From NCBI GenBank assembly GCA_003217875.1, contig QHMR01000009.1:1-42695 (forward strand): 42,695 nucleotides of DNA, given 5' to 3'. Shown one piece after another: positions 26,366-36,940 of the stretch (position 1 is its first letter; every line of letters begins with the position of its first letter). A program made the position numbers and the translations under genes. The notes under the pieces were generated by a model. That model made no database searches, had not been told where the DNA came from, and saw nothing but the letters and a program-made list of their open reading frames with translations. This DNA is from Verrucomicrobiota bacterium. GTDB taxonomy: Bacteria; Verrucomicrobiota; Verrucomicrobiia; Chthoniobacterales; UBA10450.

Positions 26366-27127
26366 ATGCTAAAGGTCCGCCACTCGCTTTACTGGCAGGC
26401 TGGAGCGTTAGGGATAGCCATTGCTCTGGTCTTTGCGCTCTCGCGTTTTTTCCCAGTTATCGAGTTCATCGATGCGCTGCAACGGCGTGTGATGAGCTTG
26501 GGTGCGTGGGCTGCGGTTTGCTATCCATTGCTTTTCGCAGCTTGTAATATTCTTTTGCTTCCAGGCGGGATCCTCGCTGTCGGCGCCGGTTTTTTCTTCG
26601 GTTTGTGGTGGGGATTTTTGATCGTATTTGCGGGGAACCTCATCGCTACAGCAGTTTCGTTTGCATTGAGTCGGTCCATAGCCCAGCGATGGTTTCGGCA
26701 AAGACTCTCAGATAACCCAACGCTGCGCGCTTTGAGACCTGCGGTCGAACGTGAAAGCTGGAAAATTATTCTTTTGAGTCAATTACATCCCCTTTTTCCC
26801 ACCAGCCTGCTAAATTACTTTTACGGTCTAACGCGAATTCGATTTAGTACGTACATGTTGTGGGCTTCAATCGGCAGGATACCCGGGCTTTTTTTGTACG
26901 CTTACGTCGGGACACTGGGGCAACTTGCAGTGCGCATCATGCAGCACAAGAATTACCCACGCATGATAGAGTACTGGATCTGGGGAGGAGTCTTTGTAAC
27001 GACCATGCTGCTCTTGATTGTGCTGGGCCGCGTCGCGTATCGGGCAATCCAGACATCACACGCTTCGGCAACGCTGGGTGGCGAAACAGAAGAAAATGGC
27101 GTTCGGCGCGGAGTATTACTAAGGTAA
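26366..27127 (+). CDS. TVP38/TMEM64-family membrane protein
   Basis: GGILAVGAGFFFGLWWGFLIVFAGNLIATAVSFALSR; LHPLFPTSLLNYFYGLTRIRFSTYMLWASIGRIPG. Confidence 0.9.
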   Translation: MLKVRHSLYWQAGALGIAIALVFALSRFFPVIEFIDALQRRVMSLGAWAAVCYPLLFAACNILLLPGGILAVGAGFFFGLWWGFLIVFAGNLIATAVSFALSRSIAQRWFRQRLSDNPTLRALRPAVERESWKIILLSQLHPLFPTSLLNYFYGLTRIRFSTYMLWASIGRIPGLFLYAYVGTLGQLAVRIMQHKNYPRMIEYWIWGGVFVTTMLLLIVLGRVAYRAIQTSHASATLGGETEENGVRRGVLLR

Positions 27128-27148
27128 ATAACTTGTGAGTAGCTACTT

Positions 27149-29065
27149 ATGTCAAAAACGCTTAAGCTTCCAACAGAATATGACGTAGTTGTCGTCGGCA
27201 GCGGGCATGCGGGGATCGAAGCAGCATTGGCCGCTGCTCGAATCGGTTGTCGCACGCTGATGTTGACCCAAAACCTGGACACGATTGGCCAGATGTCCTG
27301 TAACCCTGCGATCGGGGGGTTGGCGAAGGGGCACATTGTCCGCGAGATCGACGCCGCTGGCGGTGCTATGGGCCTGAATGCCGACGCAACGGGAATCCAG
27401 TTCCGAGTGCTTAACCGGACAAGAGGTCCGTCCGTTCGTGCGCCGCGGGTGCAATGCGACAAAAAAGCATATCAGTTCCGAATGAAAGCCGTTTTAGAGC
27501 GAGCGGACAATCTAGATACGAAGCAAGCGACCGTCTCACGTATTCTCGTGGAGGGCGGGAAGGTTGTGGGAGTTGAAACTGATTTCGGATTGAAGGTTAT
27601 GACGCACAGTGTCGTAATCACTGCTGGGACATTTTTGCGCGGTCTGCTGCATGTGGGTCAGAGCAGGAAAGCAGGAGGCCGTATGGCGGATGCAAGCTCA
27701 GCACTAAGCGAGGACCTCCGGCAGATTGGATTCCAAGCAGGCCGGTTCAAAACCGGCACGCCTTGCAGATTGAACGGTCGATCTATCGATCTTTCTAGCT
27801 GTACGATTCAACTGGGCGATGAGCCTCCTCCGACTTTCGCCTTCGAGCATGAAGAACTCAACAACGGCGCAGATGAGATCTTCACGTTAAACTCGATTCG
27901 CGGGGGCCAGTTCCACGTGGAACAACTTCCCTGCTGGATAACTGGCACTACCCCAAGAACGCACGACATAATCCGCGCAAATCTTGATCGATCTCCCCTG
28001 TATGCGGGAAGGATAAAAGGCACCGGTCCACGTTATTGCCCCTCAATAGAGGATAAGGTGGTAAAGTTTGCAGACAAGAATTCGCATCAGATCTTTTTGG
28101 AGCCAGAAGGGCGGCATACGCACGAGTACTATGTCAATGGAATCTCCACTAGTCTGCCCTACGATGTTCAACTCGAATTGGTTCAGAGCATTCCCGGATT
28201 AGCCCAAGCCGAGATCATGCGGCCAGGCTATGCCGTCGAATATGATTATTTCCCGCCGACCCAGCTCTTTCCTACCTTGGAAACCAAGCTGGTCAGCGGG
28301 CTCTATTTTGCCGGCCAAGTAAATGGCACCTCGGGATATGAAGAGGCCGCGGCCCAAGGTCTCATCGCTGGGGCCAACGCGGCTTTGAAAGTTCAGGAGC
28401 GTCCGCCGTTTGTTTTGAATAGGAGAGAAGCATACATCGGCGTCCTTATTAGCGACCTCGTCGTGAAAGGAACGGAAGAGCCTTATCGCATGTTTACGAG
28501 TCGAGCTGAGGATCGACTCTTCTTGCGACACGACAATGCTGATCAACGCTTAACCGACCGCGCGTTTGCCGCAGGCCTGGTCACCAAAAAGCGCTATGCT
28601 CGTTTTCAGGAGAAAATCCGTCTTCTTGAGCAAACTCGGTTTACATGTACTGAGACGAAGCTCGGAGGCATTCCAATATCCCAATTGTTCAAGAGACCGG
28701 ATTTCGGTGTCCGGGATTTGCCTCCTGAAATTCTTTCATGTGTGCCAGTCGCGATCTGGGAGCTGGTGGAGACCGATTTCAAGTACGAGGGCTATGCTGC
28801 CCGACAATCGGAGCAAAATCGCAAGCTTGAATACCGGCAGGAGCAAACCATCCCGGACGAGCTGGATTATAGCAAGATCAGCGGACTTCGTTCTGAGACG
28901 AGAGAGAAGCTAAGAAGGTTGCGTCCAACTTCACTTGGCCAGGTTGCGCGCATAAGCGGGATCACTCCGGTGGATGTGGCCATCATATCTATTTGGTTGT
29001 CGAAGAACAACCTACAGCATAATCGATTGCAGCAAGAGCAGCCACAATTCGTCGAAAAGGCTTGA
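27149..29065 (+). CDS. mnmG: tRNA uridine-5-carboxymethylaminomethyl modification enzyme MnmG/GidA
   Basis: [78 protein letters not shown]. Confidence 0.97.
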   Translation: MSKTLKLPTEYDVVVVGSGHAGIEAALAAARIGCRTLMLTQNLDTIGQMSCNPAIGGLAKGHIVREIDAAGGAMGLNADATGIQFRVLNRTRGPSVRAPRVQCDKKAYQFRMKAVLERADNLDTKQATVSRILVEGGKVVGVETDFGLKVMTHSVVITAGTFLRGLLHVGQSRKAGGRMADASSALSEDLRQIGFQAGRFKTGTPCRLNGRSIDLSSCTIQLGDEPPPTFAFEHEELNNGADEIFTLNSIRGGQFHVEQLPCWITGTTPRTHDIIRANLDRSPLYAGRIKGTGPRYCPSIEDKVVKFADKNSHQIFLEPEGRHTHEYYVNGISTSLPYDVQLELVQSIPGLAQAEIMRPGYAVEYDYFPPTQLFPTLETKLVSGLYFAGQVNGTSGYEEAAAQGLIAGANAALKVQERPPFVLNRREAYIGVLISDLVVKGTEEPYRMFTSRAEDRLFLRHDNADQRLTDRAFAAGLVTKKRYARFQEKIRLLEQTRFTCTETKLGGIPISQLFKRPDFGVRDLPPEILSCVPVAIWELVETDFKYEGYAARQSEQNRKLEYRQEQTIPDELDYSKISGLRSETREKLRRLRPTSLGQVARISGITPVDVAIISIWLSKNNLQHNRLQQEQPQFVEKA

Positions 29066-29691
29066 TGCTCACCCTGGCACTGGTATTGGTCGGAAGCTAT
29101 CTATTGGGATCGATTCCTTTCGGCTACTTCGCCGGTCGGATCAGAGGCATCGACATCCGGAAAGCAGGCAGCGGTAACATTGGGGCAACAAACGTTGTGC
29201 GGGTCCTTGGGAAAGCATACGGCTATCCAGTGTTTGTTTTGGACTTCTTGAAAGGCTTAGGCGCGGTTAGGATTTCGATCGCAATCGCAACGAGCGTGCG
29301 ACCGGAATCGACTTCACCCGAAGTTGTCGGGATTCTTGCGGCAGTATCTGCTGTGATCGGACATTCCTTCCCGCTGTGGTTGAAATTCCGGGGCGGAAAA
29401 GGCGTTGCTACTTCTGCCGGCGCGCTTTTCGGGTTGATGCCGCTGGCGACACTGATTGGTGTCGGCATTTGGATATTAACCTTCTTCCTAACGCGCTATG
29501 TCTCCGTGGCCTCGGTAACAACTGCAGTCGCGCTGCCGCTCGTGATTGCAATTATGACTTGGCTAAATCAAACCTATGGGAAAGCGCTGTTTTACTCGTC
29601 GCTTTGTATCGCGACGGTTGTCATTTGGCGGCACCATTCAAATCTTTCCCGTCTCATACGTGGTACGGAACCGCGCTTTACCCGCAAGTGA
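29065..29691 (+). CDS. plsY: Glycerol-3-phosphate acyltransferase PlsY
   Basis: GSYLLGSIPFGYFAGRIRGIDIRKAGSGNIGATNVVRVLGK; HSFPLWLKFRGGKGVATS; TGATG overlap with mnmG. Confidence 0.95.
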   Translation: MLTLALVLVGSYLLGSIPFGYFAGRIRGIDIRKAGSGNIGATNVVRVLGKAYGYPVFVLDFLKGLGAVRISIAIATSVRPESTSPEVVGILAAVSAVIGHSFPLWLKFRGGKGVATSAGALFGLMPLATLIGVGIWILTFFLTRYVSVASVTTAVALPLVIAIMTWLNQTYGKALFYSSLCIATVVIWRHHSNLSRLIRGTEPRFTRK

Positions 29692-30689
29692 AGATCAAGA
29701 CGACAGCAATCTTGGGTGCGGGTGCCTGGGGCACGGCATTAGCCTGGCTCTGGGGAAACAACGGGCGACAAATTTCTCTTTGGGGTCACAACAGCGCTCG
29801 TGTCGCGCATATCAAAAAGACGCGTGAAAACGGCGATTATCTTCCTGGAATCAAATTGCGTCGATCAGTAGATGTCACATCCGAGTTGGGCGATTGCGCT
29901 AGAGCAGATCTGATCGTTTTTGTTACGCCATCAATTGTGTTACGGCAGATCGCGAACCGTCTGCAAAAATTCATCGATAAGCCGCACGCCCTCTTCCTGA
30001 GTTGCACGAAAGGGATCGAGTACCGGACTGGCATGCGGATGAGCCAAATCCTGCGCGAAGTTTTCCCGGCCCACAGGGTTGCAGCCTTATCCGGCCCAAA
30101 CCTCGCCGTTGAAATTGCGCAGAACCTTCCGACGGCAACGGTGATTGGCTGCGACGACGTTGATTGCGCGACGAGTTTGCAAAGCGTGCTAGGAAGTTCG
30201 CGGTTTCGCATTTACACCAGTCAAGAGATCGTTTCTATCGAGCTGGGCGGCGCGTTAAAAAATGTCTTCGCCCTGGCGGCAGGGATCAGCGACGGTTTGA
30301 AACTGGGCGATAATTCGAAAGCGGCATTGGTCACTCGATCGTTGGCCGAGCTCGTTCGGCTTGGGGTTGCCATGGGTGGGAACGCGAATGCCTTTTATGG
30401 ATTGAGCGGCGCAGGCGATCTGATCGTGACCTGCTACAGTGATCGCAGCCGAAATCACACGGTGGGCGAACGTCTGGGGCGCGGCGAGCCACTGGCTCAA
30501 ATTACGGCGTCGATGAAAGCGGTGGCTGAAGGGATACCGACTACGCAAAGCGCATGGGAATGCGCGCGGCGATTGAAGATCGCCACGCCTATTATCGATC
30601 AGGTCTACGCCGTGCTGTACCAGCAGACAAAACCGACGGTCGCTCTGGAAGAACTACTGAGGCGCGAACAAAAACCGGAACAACTGTAG
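29688..30689 (+). CDS. gpsA: NAD(P)H-dependent glycerol-3-phosphate dehydrogenase
   Basis: AILGAGAWGTALAWLWGNNG; LSGPNLAVEIAQNLPTA; ELGGALKNVFALAAGISDGLKLGDNSKAALVTR; GTGA overlap with plsY. Confidence 0.96.
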   Translation: MKIKTTAILGAGAWGTALAWLWGNNGRQISLWGHNSARVAHIKKTRENGDYLPGIKLRRSVDVTSELGDCARADLIVFVTPSIVLRQIANRLQKFIDKPHALFLSCTKGIEYRTGMRMSQILREVFPAHRVAALSGPNLAVEIAQNLPTATVIGCDDVDCATSLQSVLGSSRFRIYTSQEIVSIELGGALKNVFALAAGISDGLKLGDNSKAALVTRSLAELVRLGVAMGGNANAFYGLSGAGDLIVTCYSDRSRNHTVGERLGRGEPLAQITASMKAVAEGIPTTQSAWECARRLKIATPIIDQVYAVLYQQTKPTVALEELLRREQKPEQL

Positions 30690-30731
30690 CGGAGTAATTT
30701 TGCAACGCTCGATTGTCTGCCGTTTCTCGAA

Positions 30732-31328
30732 TTACACATTCGATGCCGGGTATTTTTCACAGAATTTGGCGATTGCTGCCGGATACAATTCGCGCTCAGC
30801 GATTTGAATCCGGGCATGCAGAGTTTCCGGCGTATCGTTAGGCAAGATGGCTACTTCTTGTCGAGCGATGATCTGGCCGTGATCGATTTTCTCATCGATA
30901 AAATGCACCGTGCAGCCCGTCACACTTTCGCCTGCTGCGAGAGCTTGTTTCCACGCTTCGAGCCCCGGAAATCTCGGCAGAAGCGACGGATGGATGTTAA
31001 TGATACGCTGGGGGAATGCCTGAAGCATGGGCGCGTGCAACACGCGCATAAAGCCAGCGAGAACCACAAGTTGAACGCCGGCTTCGCGTAACATTTCCAC
31101 AAGCTGACCTTCTGCTGCCGGCGTTAGACGGGTGCGAAATTGACCGGGTGCCAAATATGCATTCGGAATGGAAAACTCTCGCGCGATATCAAGGATTGGC
31201 GCGTCGAACACATCCGAAATCACCACGCGCGCTTCGGCGGCAAGGTCGCCCGAGCGAATGCGCTCGAGAATCGCGCGGCAGTTGCTTCCTTTTCCTGATC
31301 CGAGAATTCCAATTGGTAGCCGTTTCAC
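30732..31328 (-). CDS. purN: Phosphoribosylglycinamide formyltransferase
   Basis: GILGSGKGSNCRAIL; VLAGFMRVL; IINIHPSLLPRFPG; GCTVHFIDEKIDHGQII. Confidence 0.95.
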   Translation of the reverse strand: MKRLPIGILGSGKGSNCRAILERIRSGDLAAEARVVISDVFDAPILDIAREFSIPNAYLAPGQFRTRLTPAAEGQLVEMLREAGVQLVVLAGFMRVLHAPMLQAFPQRIINIHPSLLPRFPGLEAWKQALAAGESVTGCTVHFIDEKIDHGQIIARQEVAILPNDTPETLHARIQIAERELYPAAIAKFCEKYPASNV

Positions 31329-31380
31329 CTATTGGTTATGCCCTTATTCACTAACGGACACGAATGGGGAGTCAGAAATT

Positions 31381-31866
31381 TCAACGCGTGCCTTTACATA
31401 TTTGTTCGATTAAGCGCGAAGTCGAATAACCCGCTTCAAATGGAATGAGGCGAATCTCCGCCCCAATTTCCTTTAATACTGCGCGCTCCTCTTCGTCCAA
31501 CGTTTCGGCTCTGTAATCGCCACCTTTGACGTAAATGGCGGGCCTGACTGCGGCAATAAATTGCGTCGCCCGGATCTGTGGAAAAACCGTGACCAGATCT
31601 ACACACTGCAACGCCGCAAGAAGCTCCGCGCGATCATTCTCCGATGTAATAGGACGCCCGATTCCTTTCAGCTCGCGAACCGAGTCGTCGCTATTCAATC
31701 CAACTGCCAAAAAATCACCGAGCGCCCGCGCAGCTTGTAAATACCGAACATGACCGACGTGCAACAGATCGAAGCAGCCATTCGTAGCAACTACCTTTTT
31801 GCCACCAGCACGGAGCTCCTCGCAGCGTTTAGGAACATCCATAAGATCGATCACCTTTAGGCTCAT
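31381..31866 (-). CDS. rfaE2: D-glycero-beta-D-manno-heptose-1-phosphate adenylyltransferase (RfaE2-like nucleotidyltransferase)
   Basis: VVATNGCFDLLHVGHVRYLQAARALGDFLAVGLNSDDSVRELKG; YVKGGDYRAETL. Confidence 0.9.
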   Translation of the reverse strand: MSLKVIDLMDVPKRCEELRAGGKKVVATNGCFDLLHVGHVRYLQAARALGDFLAVGLNSDDSVRELKGIGRPITSENDRAELLAALQCVDLVTVFPQIRATQFIAAVRPAIYVKGGDYRAETLDEEERAVLKEIGAEIRLIPFEAGYSTSRLIEQICKGTR

Positions 31867-32000
31867 GCGCTTCGAATTTTGTTACATGCTATGCAGGCCG
31901 CGAAAAGTTCAAAAATCGAAGTGCGAAAACTTCGAGGAAATTGCCTTTGTGCGGCAACATCACACTTGGCGTTTCAGCAAATTGCACGACTATGTGAAAA

Positions 32001-32786
32001 ATGGCGGAAACAAAAGGAAATCGCAACGCGCAAGAATTGAAGACTAGTGGGGGATTCCGAATTTCTGGGAAGCCGTTGGTGCACATTACCGCCGCCGAGG
32101 AGCGACAGGACTCTCCTGACACAATTGGCCTACCGCGTAAACATGGCGCGCGAATCCTGTTCGCCATTGCAAGGGATCCGCGCACGATCTTTGCCAGCTG
32201 GAATATCGATTGGCCGGCTTTGTTTGAAAAAGTGGTGCCAGTGGATCGACAGGTCCATCTTCGCCTGCATCGCGCAGATGGTCTCGAAGAAAAAACCGTG
32301 GCTGTCGAGCCTTTGGCCGCGATGCATTATCTCACGACATCGGGAACGCCTGCCTCGTATCGGGTTGAGATCGGATATTACGAGCCGGCAGACGTGTGGC
32401 ATTCGGTTGCGATGTCGCATGAGATCGTGACGCCGCCCGACGATATCGCCGAAACCGCAGACGTCGATCTTGCGACAATTCCGTTTCACATCGGTTTCCA
32501 ACAGCTTCTCGATTTCTTCGGAGCATCGAATGGGACTGCGTTGGCGACCGTCATGTCTCAATTTCAAAAGCGCGTATTGAGCGAGCAGCCAAAAGCGCTG
32601 AGCGGAGAGGAAAAAAAAATTCTTCGCAAGCTACGCTCTTCGGTATCGGAGATCGCAGCGGCGCGGCGTGCTTTTAATAAGATCGCTCGCGAAAAGCTCG
32701 CGAGGCGCACCCGCGCGCTCCTCGATTTCACTTCGACCAGCCCATCGCGCGGATTCGAAGGGGATTGGGTTTCAGTCGGCTCCTGA
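32001..32786 (+). CDS. DUF4912-like domain protein
   Basis: ILFAIARDPRTIFASWNIDWPALFE...RVEIGYYEPADVWHSVAMSHEIVTPP; low-complexity basic tail. Confidence 0.65.
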   Translation: MAETKGNRNAQELKTSGGFRISGKPLVHITAAEERQDSPDTIGLPRKHGARILFAIARDPRTIFASWNIDWPALFEKVVPVDRQVHLRLHRADGLEEKTVAVEPLAAMHYLTTSGTPASYRVEIGYYEPADVWHSVAMSHEIVTPPDDIAETADVDLATIPFHIGFQQLLDFFGASNGTALATVMSQFQKRVLSEQPKALSGEEKKILRKLRSSVSEIAAARRAFNKIAREKLARRTRALLDFTSTSPSRGFEGDWVSVGS

Positions 32787-32841
32787 GCGGTTGTGCGGTT
32801 AGTCGGCGCAGTGTCGTTGCTTGCTCGCCGGTTTTGTCCGT

Positions 32842-34284
32842 CTAAACGCGCTGCTTAGCGAGATTACTGCGGCGGACGCCGTAGAAGAAGTAAACGACCA
32901 TGCCGATGACGAACCAAATGATGAGCCGTTCCCACGTTCGCCACGGCAGCGAGATCATCAGATACAGCGCGGACAGCGCACCCATGGGCGCAACGAACCA
33001 AACTATCGGCGCCTTAAATTTGCGCGGCAATTCCGGCTCGCGCACGCGCAGCACAAGCACTCCGATCGAAACGATGACAAAAGCGAGCAGCGTGCCAATA
33101 GACACAAGACTCGCGGCATCGCGGATCGGCAAGATCGCTGCGAAGAATGCCACCACCACACCGGTTAAGATTGTCGTGATCCATGGTGTGCGAAATTTTG
33201 GGTGAACCTTGCTCACAAATTTCGGCATCAAACCATCGTCAGCCATGGTCCAAAGAATCCGGGACTGGCCCAGCAACATCACCAGGATGACTGAACTGAG
33301 GCCTGCGATGGCACCTAGCTTTATGAGCGACGACATCCAACCGAGCCCGGCGTGATCCGCTGCGACCGCGATCGGATCCGGCACGTTCAAATCGTGGTAT
33401 GACATTATGCCAGTCGCGACGCCGGAAACCAGAATGTAAAGGACCGTGCAGATCAACAACGAGCCGATGATGCCAATCGGCATGTCGCGCTGCGGATTTT
33501 TGGCTTCCTGCGCGGCCGTGCTAACCGCATCAAAACCGATATACGCAAAAAAAACAATTCCAGCGCCTTGCATGACCCCGCTCCAGCCGAACTGTCCGCG
33601 TACACCGGTGCTCGGCGGCATAAACGGATGCCAGTTAGCGGGGTTGACTGCGTGCGCCGCGCCGACAATGAACAACAGTACGACTGCCACCTTGATGATT
33701 ACGATCACGTTGTTTGCGTTCGCAGATTCCTTAATGCCAATCACAAGCAGGAGCGTGACGATACCGATGATGATTACAGCTGGTAGATTGAAGATCGCCG
33801 CGACTTGCGTTCCGTCGGCCAGCGTAATCAACGTGCCGCGTGCCGCCGACAGCTGGGCCGGGATATCAATGCCTATATCGTGCAAGAACGAGACGACGTA
33901 GCCCGACCAGCCAATAGACACTGTCACTGCCCCGAGGGCATATTCCAAAATCAAGTCCCATCCGATGATCCACGCAAAAACTTCGCCGAGCGTGGCGTAG
34001 CCGTAGGTATACGCACTGCCGGCCATCGGCACCAGGGAGGCGAACTCGCTATAGCAGAGTGCCGCGAAGATCGACGCCACTCCGGCCAAAACGAACGATA
34101 AAACCACGGCTGGGCCCGCATTCTGCGCTGCGACGGTGCCCGTCAGCACGAAAATGCCCGTTCCGATGATGGCGCCGATGCCGAGCGCCGTCAGGTTCGT
34201 CGCTCCGAGCGCGCGTTTCAGCCGATGATCCGTCAGCGCATCAGACTGAAGCTGCGTGACGCTTTTTCGTCGAAGTAAGTTCAT
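32842..34284 (-). CDS. APC-family amino acid permease (YfnA/CAT-like)
   Basis: LTALGIGAIIGTGIFVLTGTVAAQNAGPAVVLSFVLAG; FFAYIGFDAVSTAAQEAKNPQRDMPIGI; start moved to ATG at 34284. Confidence 0.93.
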   Translation of the reverse strand: MNLLRRKSVTQLQSDALTDHRLKRALGATNLTALGIGAIIGTGIFVLTGTVAAQNAGPAVVLSFVLAGVASIFAALCYSEFASLVPMAGSAYTYGYATLGEVFAWIIGWDLILEYALGAVTVSIGWSGYVVSFLHDIGIDIPAQLSAARGTLITLADGTQVAAIFNLPAVIIIGIVTLLLVIGIKESANANNVIVIIKVAVVLLFIVGAAHAVNPANWHPFMPPSTGVRGQFGWSGVMQGAGIVFFAYIGFDAVSTAAQEAKNPQRDMPIGIIGSLLICTVLYILVSGVATGIMSYHDLNVPDPIAVAADHAGLGWMSSLIKLGAIAGLSSVILVMLLGQSRILWTMADDGLMPKFVSKVHPKFRTPWITTILTGVVVAFFAAILPIRDAASLVSIGTLLAFVIVSIGVLVLRVREPELPRKFKAPIVWFVAPMGALSALYLMISLPWRTWERLIIWFVIGMVVYFFYGVRRSNLAKQRV

Positions 34285-34330
34285 TAACGAAGTTTGTTTT
34301 GGTTGTGCTAGTCGGGATGGGCCGAGCAAG

Positions 34331-35875
34331 TCAAGCCAGCGGTGATCTTTTACTCCGAAATTTCCACAGAAAATACACGGGCACACCACTCAGCACGATA
34401 ATCAACCCCGGCCAGGTGGTCGCCGTCTGATATGCGAACAGGACCACAAGAATGACGGTCGCGCCGACGACGTATAGAGCGGGCACGATTGGATAGCCGA
34501 ATGCCCGGTAAGGTCGTTCCACGTCTGGCTGTTTTCGACGCAGCAAAAAGATGCCGATGATCGTCAGGATGTAAAAAATGAGCGCGGCCGAAATGACATA
34601 GTCGAGCAGATTGCCGTACAGGTTGCCGTAGCCGCTCACGGCGCCGGTGGCGTCGGTCTTGACCGTGCGCGGCAGGACGAGCGCGCCGGCCCAGATGCCT
34701 TGAATGACCAAACCCCAGGCCGGCACATGAAATTTGTTCAGCTCGCTGACCGATCGAAAGAACAAGCCGTCGCGCGCCATAGCGTAATAGGCGCGCGCTC
34801 CTGCAAGAATAAGTCCGTTATTGCATCCGAAGGTTGAGACCATGATCGCCACAGCCATGATCGCCGCACCGGCACCGGGAAAAATTACGTTGGCTGTTTC
34901 CGACGCGACGCGATCGCTTGGCGCATTTTGGATAGACGCAAACGGAAGCGTCGCCAAATAAGCAACGTTCGCGAGCAGATAAAGTCCGATCACCAGAAAC
35001 GTGCCAAACGCTAGCGAGAGCGGCACGTTTCGCCGCGGGTTGACAACCTCGCCTGCTGTGAACGTAATATTGTTCCAAGCGTCCGCCGAGAAAAGTGAAT
35101 TCGTCTGCGCCACGCAGATGCCGACAAAGAGGCCGAACGCAGTCGCAGCGGTCAAGCCCGCGCCGACATCCTGCAAATTTCCGCGCAGCGTCCAGAAGTG
35201 CTGAAAGTTTTCCGCGCCAGCGCCCGATCTCAACCCGACGATGATGCCGAGCACGATTAGCCCGATTAGCGCGCCAGTCTTCGCTGTAGTGAAGACATTT
35301 TGGATCAGCTTGCCTACTTCCAAGCCACGCGTGTTCGTATATGTTAGAAAACCGATCAGCGCTAATCCGACGAACTGCGCAGTGGAAAGCGACACCGCAT
35401 ACCCACCGAAACGGATCGGCGCGATCAAATAATTGCTCTCGGAAACCCAGGGAACAAGCACGCCCATGTAGCGTGCGAATCCAACTGCGACCGCCGCGAT
35501 CGTGCCAGTCTGAATGACAAGGAAAAGCGTCCAGCCGTAAAGAAATCCCCACAATGGCGAAAAAGCTTCACGGAGATAGACATACTGCCCGCCAGCTTTT
35601 GGCATCATCGCCGCCAATTCGCCGTACGACAGCGCTGCCGTCAGCGTCAGCAACCCGGTGACGATCCACACTACGAGGAGCCATCCCGGCGAGCCGACCT
35701 GCCGGGCAATGATCGACGAGACAATGAAAATTCCCGAGCCGATCATCGAGCCAGCCACCAGCATGGTTGAGTCGAGCAAGCCGAGTCCTCTAACCAATTT
35801 CTGGTTAGCGACAGGGGTTTCAGTAATCGCGCTGGTCATTTGAGCCGCTTGGATTGGCGGAGAGTTAATCATCAC
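34331..35875 (-). CDS. APC-family amino acid permease
   Basis: LGLLDSTMLVAGSMIGSGIFIVSSIIARQVGSPGWLLVVWIVTGLLTL; NNITFTAGEVVNPRRNVPLSLAFG. Confidence 0.92.
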   Translation of the reverse strand: MMINSPPIQAAQMTSAITETPVANQKLVRGLGLLDSTMLVAGSMIGSGIFIVSSIIARQVGSPGWLLVVWIVTGLLTLTAALSYGELAAMMPKAGGQYVYLREAFSPLWGFLYGWTLFLVIQTGTIAAVAVGFARYMGVLVPWVSESNYLIAPIRFGGYAVSLSTAQFVGLALIGFLTYTNTRGLEVGKLIQNVFTTAKTGALIGLIVLGIIVGLRSGAGAENFQHFWTLRGNLQDVGAGLTAATAFGLFVGICVAQTNSLFSADAWNNITFTAGEVVNPRRNVPLSLAFGTFLVIGLYLLANVAYLATLPFASIQNAPSDRVASETANVIFPGAGAAIMAVAIMVSTFGCNNGLILAGARAYYAMARDGLFFRSVSELNKFHVPAWGLVIQGIWAGALVLPRTVKTDATGAVSGYGNLYGNLLDYVISAALIFYILTIIGIFLLRRKQPDVERPYRAFGYPIVPALYVVGATVILVVLFAYQTATTWPGLIIVLSGVPVYFLWKFRSKRSPLA

Positions 35876-36158
35876 TCGAGTGGGTCGTGCAATGCCAAAA
35901 AACAGCGGCTCTCAGGTTTTACAAAGACCCAGGCACTCGGACATCAAGACTTAAAAGCATTGCCGCTCCAGCCGAAGGGACCGATATCATCAAAGCTATC
36001 ATCGCTGTCTCATTGCGAGACGCGATTAGGCTCAGCGTGCGGAGATCACTGCAAGGCGGCACATCTGGGGACGCCAGTGCTGCGGAAAGAGCGCGCGATC
36101 GACGGGGCTAAAGCATTCGCAAATCTGTCGATCCGACGTATGTTTGTTGTTCGCTTTT

Positions 36159-36923
36159 ATGAAGGAACTGAACATAGAGAACCTGCGTATCGCCGTGGAT
36201 GGTCAGGAGATTGTTCGCGGATTGACGCTCCGCGTGCCGCGGGGTGAGGTGCACGCGCTTATGGGCCCAAATGGCTCAGGAAAAAGCACACTGGCCAAAG
36301 TGTTGGCTGGTCACCCCGATTATCATGTGACCGCTGGCAAGGTGTTGATGGACGGAGAGAATCTCCTCGAACTTGAGCCGGATGAACGGGCGCGGCGCGG
36401 CCTGTTCATGGCCTTCCAGTATCCGAGCGAAATTCCAGGCGTGACGATCGCCAACTTTCTTCGTGCCGCGATGCAATCGCGTCTGCCGGAAGGCGAAGAA
36501 CTCGAGGCCACCGATTATTACGCAAAGCTTTACGAAAAGATCGAGTTGCTCGGGATGGATCGTTCGTTCACTTCGCGTGCGGTCAACGAAGGTTTTTCCG
36601 GCGGCGAAAAGAAGCGCACCGAGATTCTGCAATTGGCGATGCTCGAGCCGAAATATGCCGTTCTCGATGAGACCGACAGCGGCTTGGACATTGACGCGCT
36701 CAAGACCGTGGCGCATGGAGTAAACTCATTGCGCGGCCCTGATCTTGGCATATTGTTAATTACGCACTATCAGCGCCTCCTGAACTACATCATTCCCGAC
36801 CACGTCCATGTGATGGTGGCGGGGCGAATCGTTAGGAGCGGGCGGAAAGAACTCGCTCTCGAGCTCGAAGAGAGAGGTTACGATTGGGCGCGCGACGGGG
36901 CGATTGAACCAGCGTTTAGGTAA
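36159..36923 (+). CDS. sufC: Fe-S cluster assembly ATPase SufC
   Basis: [74 protein letters not shown]. Confidence 0.96.
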   Translation: MKELNIENLRIAVDGQEIVRGLTLRVPRGEVHALMGPNGSGKSTLAKVLAGHPDYHVTAGKVLMDGENLLELEPDERARRGLFMAFQYPSEIPGVTIANFLRAAMQSRLPEGEELEATDYYAKLYEKIELLGMDRSFTSRAVNEGFSGGEKKRTEILQLAMLEPKYAVLDETDSGLDIDALKTVAHGVNSLRGPDLGILLITHYQRLLNYIIPDHVHVMVAGRIVRSGRKELALELEERGYDWARDGAIEPAFR

Positions 36924-36940
36924 ACAGGGTAAAATTTACA

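Noticed and set aside
29376-29687. N-terminal extension of the gpsA ORF
   Set aside because: Overlaps plsY out of frame; the GTG at 29688 directly precedes the Rossmann motif
33446-33901. 151-aa plus-strand ORF
   Set aside because: Antisense shadow of the amino acid permease
34818-35552. 244-aa minus-strand ORF
   Set aside because: Alternate frame of the second APC permease, no family signal
35840-36247. 135-aa plus-strand ORF before sufC as a possible Suf regulator
   Set aside because: No Rrf2/HTH features; overlaps sufC start; looks non-coding
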